NCBI GenBank assembly: GCA_963924555.1
Contig: OZ004590.1
Span: 3,690,501 to 3,754,500, forward strand
DNA from: Crambe crambe
Lineage: Eukaryota > Porifera > Demospongiae > Poecilosclerida > Crambeidae
Direction: 5' to 3'
Length of the DNA: 64,000 bases
Positions within the stretch are counted from its first letter, which is position 1, and every line of letters starts with the position of its first letter. Below are positions 35,244 through 45,751 of this stretch, in pieces. Made by a program: the position numbers and the translations under genes. The notes under the pieces were generated by a model. The model searched no databases. It saw only the letters and a program-made list of their open reading frames with translations, and was not told the DNA's origin.

Positions 35244-36420
35244 ATTGACAGCCAATTGATTGAACACTTTCTGTAGCTGTAGTTGACATAGGGTAGGTGT
35301 GGGTATTATGAGTCAGCTAAGTATTGTTGCTCTTTTCTTGGAAATGGACTATCTTAGAATCCTGAAAATTGCTCCAGATATAAAATAGGTTATGTAGAAC
35401 TAATGTGTGGAGAAAGTAACAAAAATATTGCATCTTGTAGATAGGAGTTTATATGATCTTACATAACATACTCAGGAAGGTATTATGAGTCATAGGTATG
35501 AATTATGAGTCGCTGGCTTGATTTTTGTCTCTAAAAATTGATAATGTAGCTAAGATTTCTACAAAATAAAAATAATAACCTTAGATTACTTTAAAATTCA
35601 TTTTTTACTCCATCTTGTGGCATCGTTGCTTCCCTGCACTTTTTTTATTCAGATTGGTTACGTTGTACCCATTTTTTAACTTCTCATTTAAGATTATGTT
35701 TATGTATGAATAAGGCATTTTCTGGATGATTTTATTTGATCAAAAGACCAAAAAAAATGATTAAGTTTTCATATCTAAAGTATCAACTCTTGTAGATTCT
35801 TATCAAGTGGTGAACCCATAATAGGGACTGACTCATAATACCCACACCTACCCTACGTAGCTTCAGAATTTTTTTTTGAAAATTTTTTTATAACTATATT
35901 AGCTATAGCAATTAAAAGGATGAGGTGAATTACAAGGTAGCAGCACATGGTAGTAGAGGACAAGATCCTAACTATAAACCCATGCTGTGTTTGCTCTGAT
36001 AAGAAATTAAGGCAACAAGGAATTAGCTAAGGCCAATTCATAGTATGATTACTGTACAATTTTCATGTAGTTTCTTGTTCCAGCTTACCTTTGGGTGTCT
36101 AGATATTCAGTGGATTGGGAATAGTGGAATGGAATACTGGAATCCAAGATTTAAATGGCTATTTTATGATTTAAACACACACGCTCCTTGGCTTCCATAC
36201 TTATCAACAAAAGTGCTGTGATTACTGGCAACAACTGTACCAATTCAGATGCTGGAACTGTAGCATGCATCAGTGTGATGCAGTTAATTAAGGTGGATGT
36301 GGCAACTTTTTGGATACCATAAATTGGGAAATTTCTGTTGTTAATTTATTTCGTGGTTATAGCTATTCAATAAAGAAATAACACGAAAATTAATTACCAT
36401 GTACAAAATAGGGTAAAGCA
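35244..36420. other. spacer, diverged partner of the region after gene A
   Basis: No gene. Near 35977-36090 it matches ~21040-21120 ('cccatgctgt', 'tttgctctgata', 'gattactg', 'caattttcatgta'). The remainder is AT-rich and unrecognised. Confidence 0.45.
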
Positions 36421-37688
36421 ATCAGAGAGTGCGGTAGCACTCTCTATGTAGGGATGACTCGAATTCTAGTTCTCCCACTTAGACCTAACAAAAGCTACTG
36501 TGAATGATTATCCAGCCTACTAGAGCCTACTACAATGTGCAGACCAAGTTTCAGGACCAGGGAGCTTACCGTTTCAGAAATACGGCAAGCAGGTAAATCG
36601 CTATATTCTTCTTCTTCTCTATCAGAGAGTGCGGTAGCACTCTCTATGTAGGGATGACTCGGACGGCCGCGCGCGCCGCCTATAGACTAATACTAAAGTG
36701 AAATTCTAGTTCTCCCACTTAGACCTAACAAAAGCTACTGTGAATGATTATCCAGCCTACTAGAGCCTACTACAATATGCAGACCAAGTTTCAGGACCAG
36801 GGAGCTTACCGTTTCAGAAATACGGCAAGCAGGTAAATCGCTATATTCTTCTTCTCTATTATTATTCTTCTTCTTCTTAGACAACCATATCTCTCGAACC
36901 ACTCAAGCTACAGCCATGATTTCTGGACAAATCCACTCCAAATTCTACCAACTACGATCTTTTCTACTCGTTGATCCTCGAAAGAGTCGATGAAAAAGGA
37001 GACACTATGGAGCGCAGCACTCGACTAATTCAATTAGGAAGCCATCTTTTCTATAATACGCATGCGCATGTATTTGAATATCCAATTATTCGAAATCATA
37101 ATAACTCAGCTGTCTCTAGCTAGCTAGCTAGCTAGCTCTGGATAATGATGATGATAGACTACTGTATCGATTCGGGGATTTAGATTCACCACGGTAGACT
37201 CTATTTCAGCATCTTCGACCTCCAAGTATGGCTCAACAACACAACACCTTGACTCGATAATGATTGGGCTGGTATGCTATTGGAGAACTATTGGAGAACT
37301 TCTTTCATCTGTCCCTGCATACACATAGAAGAATGAACTCTAATCATAGCTAAAACCATAAAAGAAAGGAAAAAAGACCAGGAACAAGTAAGGGAAAAAG
37401 CATTTCGTGAAATGAAAAAAAGATGTAGGGATGACCACTGCTCAAAAAAGTAAGGAAACAAGAAGGATGGAAATGGGATCAATCTTTGTTCTGTATATCC
37501 AGCCAACAATCCCTACATATACGTCGGGTAACTTCAGATTATAGTGTAGTAATGTACGTATATGTAGGGATTGTTGGCTGGATATACAGAACAAAGATTG
37601 ATCCCATTTCCATCCTTCTTGTTTCCTTACTTTTTTGAGCAGTGGTCATCCCTACATCTTTTTTTCATTTCACGAAATGCTTTTTCCC

Positions 37689-37721
<33 letters not shown>

Positions 37722-39363
37722 TTAGACAACCATATCTCTCGAACCACTCAAGCTACAGCCATGATTTCTGGACAAATCCACTCCAAATTCTACCAACTAC
37801 GATCTTTTCTACTCGTTGATCCTCGAAAGAGTCGATGAAAAAGGAGACACTATGGAGCACAGCACTCGACTAATTCAATTAGGAAGCCATCTTTTCTATA
37901 ATACGCATGCGCATGTATTTGAATATCCAATTATTCGAAATCATAATATTACTCAGCTGTCTCTAGCTAGCTAGCTAGCTAGCTCTAGCTGATGATAGAC
38001 TGCTGTATCGATTCGGGGATTTAGATTCACCACGGTAGACTCTATTTCAGCATCTTCGACCTCCAAGTATGGCTCAACAACACAACACCTTGACTCGATA
38101 AATGATTGGGCTGGTATGCTATTGGAGAACTTCTTTCATCTGTCCCTGCATACACATAGAAGAATGAACTCTAATCATAGCTAAAACCATAAAAGAGAGG
38201 AAAAAAGACCAGGAACAAGTAAGGGAAAAAGCATTTCGTGAAATGAAAAAAAGATGTAGGGATGACCACTGCTCAAAAAAGTAAGGAAACAAGAAGGATG
38301 GAAATGGGATCAATCTTTGTTCTGTATATCCAGCCAACAATCCCTACATATACGTCAGGTAACTTCAGATTATAGTGTAGTAATGTGTGTATATGTAGGG
38401 ATTGTTGGCTGGATATACAGAACAAAGATTGATCCCATTTCCATCCTTCTTGTTTCCTTACTTTTTTGAGCAGTGGTCATCCCTACATCTTTTTTTCATT
38501 TCACGAAATGCTTTTTCCCTTACTTGTTATTATTATTATTCTTCTTATTATTATTATTCTTCTTAGACAACCATATCTCTCGAACCACTCAAGCTACAGC
38601 TATGATTTCTGGACAAATCCACTCCAAATTCTACGAACTACGATCTTTTCTACTCGTTGATCCTCGAAAGAGTCGATGAAAAAGGAGACACTAAGGAGCA
38701 CAGCACTCGACTAATTCAATTAGGAAGCCACCTTTTCTATAATACGCATGCGCATGTATTTGATATCCAATTATTCGAAATTATAATATTACTCAGCTGC
38801 CTCTAGCTAGCTAGCTAGCTAGGTCCTAGGTATACTAATAGGTATATGTAGCTAGAATAATGATGATGATGATAGACTACTGTATCGACTCGGGGATTTA
38901 GATTCAACAAGGTAGACTCTATTTCAGCATCTTCTATCTCCACCTTGACTCGTTGATAATGATTGGGCTGGTATGCTATTGGAGAACTATTCTTCTTTCA
39001 TCTGTCCCTGCATACACATAGAAGAATGAACTCTATACATAGCTAAAACCATAAAAGAGAGGAAAAAAGACCAGGAACAAGTAAGGGAAAAAGCATTTCG
39101 TGAAATGAAAAAAGATGTAGGGATGACCACTGCTCAAAAAAGTAAGGAAACAAGAAGGATGGAATCTTTGTTCTGTATATCCAGCCAACAATCCCTACAT
39201 ATACGTACATTACTACACTATAATCTGAAGCTACCCGACGTATATGTAGGGATTGTTGGCTGGATATACAGAACAAAGATTCCATCCTTCTTGTTTCCTT
39301 ACTTTTTTGAGCAGTGGTCATCCCTACATCTTTTTTCATTTCACGAAATGCTTTTTCCCTTAC

Positions 39364-39399
<36 letters not shown>

Positions 39400-40262
39400 T
39401 TAGACAACCATATCTATCGAACCACTCAAGCTACAGCCATGATTTCTGGACAAATCCACTCCAAATTCTACCAACTACGATCTTTTCTACTCGTTGATCC
39501 TCGAAAGAGTCGATGAAAAAGGAGACACTATGGAGCACAGCACTCGACTAATTCAATTAGGAAGCCATCTTTTCTATAATACGCATGCGCATGCATTTGA
39601 ATATCCAATTATTCAAAATCATAACAAGTAAGGGAAAAAGCATTTCGTGAAATGAAAAAAAGATGTAGGGATGACCACTGCTCAAAAAAGTAAGGAAACA
39701 AGAAGGATGGAAATGGGATCAATCTTTGTTCTGTATATCCAGCCAACAATCCCTACATATACGTCAGGTAACTTCAGATTATAGTGTAGTAATGTACGTC
39801 AGGGTTTCATCTAGGAATTTCACCTTGGAGGGGAAGCTCATGGAACATGTGGCCATAAAGCCACAGTAGGAGGGAGGGTGTGGGAGGGTGATGTGCTCCC
39901 TCCTGTGCAGAGCGTGAAGCCAAAAATGCTTAAATTCTAAAATACTTAGAAGTATGCTTGGGTCCTAAAAATATACTACTTAGAAGTATTTTTTATCCTA
40001 AAACTCTTTCTTTTGGCAACATCTTGGGGGGGGGGGGGGGGGGGGGGGGGGGAAGCTGGGTCAGTTTGGGGGGGAAGTTGAGCTGTTTGGAGGGGAAGCT
40101 TCCCCTGCGCCCCCCTCCTTAGATGAAACCCTGTACGTATATGTAGGGATTGTCGGCTGGATATACAGAATAAAGATTGATCCCATTTCCATCTTTCTTG
40201 TTTCCTTACTTTTTTGAGCAGTGGTCATCCCTACATCTTTTTTCATTTCACGAAATGCTTTT
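36421..40262. repeat. tandem array of an ~838-bp repeat unit
   Basis: The block 'acaaccatatctctcgaac' recurs near 36882, 37726, 38564 and 39403, a period of about 838-844 bp. Each unit holds a TTC/TTA-rich tract, an 'aggagacacta' block, GCATGCGCATG, a (TAGC)n patch and a ~310-bp palindrome starting near ACAAGTAAGGGAAAAAGC and ending at its complement (for example 37391-37700). A hairpin-module repeat is doubled at 36422-36470 and 36619-36660. Short open frames inside repeat from unit to unit and are not genes. Confidence 0.9.
39800..40133. mobile_element. small element with CAGGG ends and 5-bp target duplication
   Basis: Ends CAGGGTTTCATCTA and TAGATGAAACCCTG, flanked by TACGT on each side (39795-39799, 40134-40138). 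The sister repeat at 37549-37562 reads 'aatgtacgtatatg' without it, an empty site. 334 bp, with a 27-G run (40026-40052) inside. hAT-like ends with a 5-bp duplication; no coding capacity. Confidence 0.85.
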
Positions 40263-40529
40263 TCCCTTACTTGTAATTATATTATTAATAGTTCCCTGAG
40301 GAGGTTTACTGATGTTATAAAAAGTTCCCAGGAAGATACACTAGCACATGAAACTATAGCTGTATCAATTTAATGTCAGTAAGAAACTGGTGGTTGGATA
40401 ATGTAGCATTCCATTTCAGTTTTCCATTCCAGTATTCCATTCCAATATTCCATTCTACCAAATCTAGACACCTCTTACCTTTCACACCATTGATTTTCAT
40501 TGCTGAATATGACCATGAAAATAATATTA

Positions 40530-40805
40530 ACAAGTGAAGGGGGGAAAAATTATGCTAAATAAAAAGGTCATGTTGGGTTTAGTCTGTACCTTTACCTGTA
40601 GCAGTTTCTGTGAACAAAATTATGCTGCCTTCAATAATGATCCCTACCTCCCCACCAAGCTGCTTTAGTTCATGTCAGTGTAAAAGTGTTCTGCTTGGTT
40701 TAGGCAGTGGTGTAGGGATTATTATTGAAGGTAGCATAATTTTGATGAAACTGCTAAAAGTACAGACTAGCCCTACATGGCCTTTTTATTCATCTTCATT
40801 AGCTA
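40530..40805. mobile_element. palindromic MITE, relative of 17351-17491
   Basis: The outer arm (ACAAGTGAAGG, 'attatgctaaataaaaagg') is like the element in gene A, but the centre is longer and itself palindromic (GATCCCTAC and GTAGGGATT). No open frame. Confidence 0.75.
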
Positions 40806-42157
40806 CTGAACATGATCATTAAAAATAACCCAATTTACAGTATGTACAAGTAAGGGAAAGATAAGCCATGTTGCTCAGTAAGCATTATTCAGGAAGTTTA
40901 ATAATTATAATAATAAAGGTTGCACTGAAGTTGTGCCGAGTCTTTTGAAAGACTAACTTATTATTGCAGTTTAAGTTACGTAGGTAAAGTGAGGCTTACT
41001 TGTAATCAGCCTTTATATGTACTATTGTGGTAATTAATTTTTCATAGTGGAAGGTGACTACAAATATTTACCAGACATTAGTCCACATAATTACATCCAT
41101 TCACTGAAATGATTGTTTTCTCCAGTACGTGATGGTGTTATTACAAGACCTGTAGTAAGAGTCACATCTAATTCATTTATGGCTGCCTCCCCATCCTTCA
41201 CTCTGGCTGGTGATACTGAAGATGGTCCTCCTGAAACATATAATTGGACAAGGAATGGTGCACCCATCACTAATGATGACTCATTCAGCATTTCCATTGG
41301 AGTAAATGGTATAAATAACCCAACTTCATATAACTTTAGTCGCTATCAGAGCACACTGACTGTGACTGGGAGGCTACCTGGAATGTACCAGTACTCTGTC
41401 ACAAATAGAGCCACAGCCAACACTCTCACCTCCAATATCAATATATAAGAAGGTCAGTTAAGGCATGCTAATGCCACATGTATTAGTATACTTTGCACTT
41501 CTAATAGCTAGCAGGCTGTTAGCTATGCATATAATAAAAATGGCTGTGGTCATGTCAATACAAATGGTTTTGTGAACAGACTATGATTAGCTAAACTACA
41601 GTAAGTTCTGGTAGCTATGTAGTTGAGAATATTACTTGTTTAAAGTTACTTAAGTACACTTTTCCAATATATACATTTAGTATGATTATTGTATGTGCTC
41701 ATCTTAGGTAAAACTCCTACTAACCTAATGGCCAGACAGAATGGGATCAACATGGTGCTTATATCTTGGACTGCACCATCTTCTCCACCTAGTATGGGGT
41801 ACCGGATAACAACTAATTCCACAGATTTTAGTGCTGGTATTAATGTTATTTCCTCTGAAACTTCACGCACCATAATGCAACAGCCAGGTGTGCACAGTAT
41901 TCGTATGAGGGCCCTTTCCCAGCACTATCCTAGTGAGATAGTGGGACCAGTGGAGGTCACTGTGAAAGGTACTTTATACTTTTTCATATCCAGCACTTTT
42001 CATTGTGGTACATTATTATACAGACTTCCCAGCACCAACTATCAATAAAAGATCAAAGTAAGTAACTCAGTAGCTAGATATCAGTGGTCTAGATACTTTT
42101 GGGGCCAGGGGAGAGAGGTGGACATGTATTTCAGTCTTGCATAATAATTTTGTGCAG

Positions 42158-42437
42158 AGGAAGAAATGATGCTAACAAAGATATGGAACACACCTATGAA
42201 GTTACAACAAGGTATGTACTTCTACACTATATATTTGCTGTGATCCCTTCTTGGGGGAGAGTGTAGTTATTTTCTTAATTTTTTAAATTTAGTATGGGCA
42301 CTGATGATAAAGTGGATATGAGTTCATGTGTAGCTTATGGACAAGTTTCATCAACACAAGCACCACATGAAGTTGCTAACAATGAAGGAGTTTATCATAT
42401 AGCTACTTTTTGCATAACTTTATTTTTAGCCAATTAA
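42158..42437 (+). pseudogene. gene D tail exons with tyrosine motifs
   Basis: Two exons read in frame: GRNDANKDMEHTYEVTT, then SMGTDDKVDMSSCVAYGQVS, then STQAPHEVANNEGVYHIAT. VAYGQV fits the ITIM pattern (V/I/L/S-x-Y-x-x-V/I/L), and TYEV and VYHI are SH2-type sites. The tail is unlike the phosphatase juxtamembrane region of genes A and C and so comes from another receptor type. AG/GT borders and phases (2-2-2) are intact. Confidence 0.6.
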
Positions 42438-43275
42438 CTAGCTAGCTATGTCGCTATGTATATAAAATGGACACAACTGAATTTTTTTTACAAATGATAG
42501 CTTAGTCACTTTGCTTCTATTATAGCTGGTTAAACTGCATGGAATATGAGTAGATTATGTGAAATCCATAGCCATAGCCATTTACCAAAACAACTGACAT
42601 ATAGCTAGACCAGCTATTGTATAGCTATGCATTTTACTGAGACTATAGCTATCATCATCAAGAGTACACTGTAAAAACAAGTGTGTCATCATGACACCCA
42701 TGTAATGTGTCACATGTGTGTCAAATGCTGCAACATGTGTCAAATCAGCACGTTATGTCCTACACATGTGTTATTATGACACATCTAGATCTATTTGACA
42801 CATAGGTACATGTTATATTGCTATTAAATGTTGCTAGCATGTGCTAAATAAGCACACATTATGTATGTTATACATGCGTTACCATGGCACTAATACTGAG
42901 CATGCTCAGTATTTGAGACTTTGCAGCTGCATTGGGATTTAGTGAATGGCCTAGGAAGACTCTGTTAACCAACCTCAGCTGTTTCATTATGTCTTCTAGG
43001 GTGGAAAAGAAGTCAGAGAGGTAAGCTTTGGGGATATTTTAGCTGCATACTGGTGTCTAGCTAGCTACGTGAATTAAAGCTTCCTGTTTAGAACTCATGG
43101 CCGGAGGCACTGCTACGGCTGGTACGGCCATGTACCATGTTTCAACAGTATAAACTGTAGGCGATGCCTTTGATATATGGCTTCACCGTGGTACAAGCAT
43201 TTAATGTAAAATAATAACATTCACCTCTCTCTCTCTCTCCCTCCCTCCCTCCCTCCCTCCCTCCTCAATTTTCAG
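42438..43275. other. spacer in gene D, with TGTCA-type repeats and deletion junction
   Basis: 42670-42900 has irregular repeats of 'gtgtca'/'acatgtg'. From ~43160 the sequence matches the gene A intron before exon 18527 ('tttgata', 'atggcttcac', 'gtacaagc', 'aacattcacc'), then jumps directly into the CT/CCCT tract before the last exon, so exons equivalent to 18527-19057 are deleted. Confidence 0.6.
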
Positions 43276-45644
43276 GCAAACTACCAAAATGATATTTGAT
43301 GCCACTCTTACCTTCTTGGACTCATTCAATACCTATGCTAACTTCCAGAATGTGTGATTATAGTTAAAGTATATTATATTATTATATTGACAGCCAATTA
43401 TTAGCCAAGTGTTGAACATTGAACACTTCTGTAGCTGTAGCTAGCTGACAAATTTTTTTTGAAAAAACTTTTTTAAACTTCACACAGTGGCTATTTAATG
43501 ATAAAGTTATAGGTACAACACTACTAACCATCAAAAGTGGTGTGCCTTCTGACTTGGTGCACGTGGATCATTATTACAACAGGGCCTTCCCTTTCCTAGG
43601 CTGCATGGTCATCATTAATAATTACTGAAGTGATACATCAGTCAACACAATTATTATGGTCCCTGCCTGCATGAGGGCCTTGCAGCAGATAACTACACCA
43701 CAATACACAGTATGTCCCATGACTCTGGATGGAAGAATGCTGACCACCACTTAATTATATTTTCCTTTCATTGTAGCTATAATACTGAAAGGATAATACT
43801 GAAAGGGGAACCAGCTGTAGTGATCACATCTAGGTTATGGTTATACAATTTTCATGTATATTCCAATGCTTTGTACAAAAGTTAATAATTATTGAACATG
43901 ACCATCCATGGAAATAATAATTATTTAACAACATGCACTGAATAACACTTGGAGATATATGTACTTCTTCAGTTGCACGTCTTTTAGCTAGATAGCTACT
44001 GCAAAATATGTACAAAGCATGTGCATGGGGTTGTTGATAGCCATAACTAACTGAGAGCCAACTCTTTAATAGCTGGTGTATTGCTAATGGTAGCTTTGAA
44101 TCTGTATGTACTTCTTGGGATAGTTTTGTATGGGGAGGGAGAGAAATGGAATGGAGGGGAGATAGAGATTGACAAGCAGCAAACATAACTATGCACTCAT
44201 CTAGTAGATTCTATGGCCTTAGCAAGACAACAAGTGTCATTCAGAGGTATGCAGGATGATATGCACTTCTAGTGGTAAACAAATTACTAGTGTAGCTACC
44301 AGTAATTACTGCAATTACTAATATTACTAGACCTATAGTCATAAATTAGTTTCCTACGGTGTAGACATTTATCTTTTATAACTATGAACTCCCATTGTTT
44401 CGCATGTGCCAGGGTCTGTAGCACGAGACTATAGCACTTATGAATTACTAGTGTAGCTATACCAGAAATTTACTTCACTTCCAGTAATTTAAGTGGCAAT
44501 AATGTATTTTTGTGGTCACATTTAAGGTGAAAGGTCAGTCCAGTAGTCCAGTCCAATAGTCCAATCCAGTGAATTCAGACACCACCTGGTCCAGGCCCGG
44601 AGGATCTGGAAGGGCATGCAGGATTTTGTTCTATTCCGTAGCTATTGCACTGCCAAAAGGCATAAGCACTGTAATAACATCACTTATGGACTTTCAATTA
44701 TGTACCAATAAATTTTTGCTTCCTCCAGTGTGCTGCATGGTTGTGTCGTGCTCATGATTTTGACCCACTCTGTAAGGTGACCACTTCCATTAAGAGACCA
44801 TCTTTTGGTGGCCCATGCAGAGGTGATCAATATTATAGACAGGTTTCACTGTATTAGGTAAGTATTGCTTCTCCAAACATATACACCAACGGAGGAACCA
44901 TGCATGCATGGGTGGCACCCTGCAAATATATATTCACTACTTGCATTATATAAACGATAAACAATTTTCAGTTTATTTTGATGCTGATCATCTTTTCGCT
45001 AAAGTATACTATTATGTTATTTGTGTGAGTTCCATAAACTATGCATTAGTTGAAACTTTCATGTTCTATGACTTCTTTCTAAGATAACCATGCATGCATG
45101 CATGCACTTACCTAAAAATGATTTGATAACATTAATCTTAGCTTCTTTCCATTGGACTAAAACTCATTAGCTAGCTAGGTACTGAAGCTTGACTGTATAA
45201 CAACTTACCCATGCATGCACTTATGACTACCATAATATAGCTATAGGCATTCCCAGCAGATTATTGTGTGATATCCAAAACTGACAGATTGTTTATCCAA
45301 CTACTTTCCAGATAATCTTACCTGTACCATGCATGGGTGATTTGGTAAGCTACTTCATAAGTTTGGGGCTGCTTGACCATAGCTAGCTGTATACGTACAT
45401 TACGTAGCTACATTCTTAATATTATAGTCTTGTGGAATCATGGATCATATGATTCATGGTGCTCATTTCTACATCTTAATTGTCAACCTTGCACATTCCA
45501 TGCATGACAATAAGAGATGTATCGGCTAGCTACTTTTCAATGAAGCCTGGATGGACTGAAAACAATTCTATTTCAATATACACATGACATGTGTTGACAT
45601 AGCTATACGTATGATGTCCAATTAGATTTTAACATTATAAACAT

Positions 45645-45751
45645 TGATTAGCGCATGCGCATGCAGTCGAAACTTTTCGGTTCGAAGCAGAAATTAGCTA
45701 GCTGCTAGCTAGCTGACAGGTCTACTTATATATTTCATTGTTAGCAATAGG
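45645..45751 (+). promoter_or_regulatory. candidate promoter of gene C
   Basis: Same layout as before gene B: GCGCATGCGC at 45651-45660 and the TATA-like 'cttatatatttc' about 20 bp before ATG 45752. Confidence 0.35.

Larger units (their letters stand above)
41126..43357 (+). pseudogene. gene D: broken receptor copy with chimeric tail and orphan last exon
   Basis: Upstream sequence from ~40860 matches the intron before the second Ig exon of gene C. 41126-41452 is that Ig exon, but GAA has become TAA near its end. 41708-41968 is the first Fn3 exon (open). 42024-42057 starts as the second Fn3 exon ('acttcccagcaccaactatc') and then turns into NKRSK with a phase-2 donor, the phase at which TM exons end in this family. 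42158-42211 and 42293-42437 continue in frame as a polar tail with tyrosine motifs and TAA. 43276-43357 is the phosphatase last exon with one extra A, out of frame. A deletion seems to have fused Fn3 to a tail. No signal exon and no TM remain. Confidence 0.75.

Noticed and set aside
37288-39516. Recurrent 60-130 codon open frames on both strands
   Set aside because: They arise from the palindromic repeat units, occur in every unit on both strands and have no domain.
36421-40262. CRISPR-like array
   Set aside because: Units are ~838 bp with internal palindromes and transposon ends, in an intron-rich animal genome; there is no short repeat/spacer pattern.
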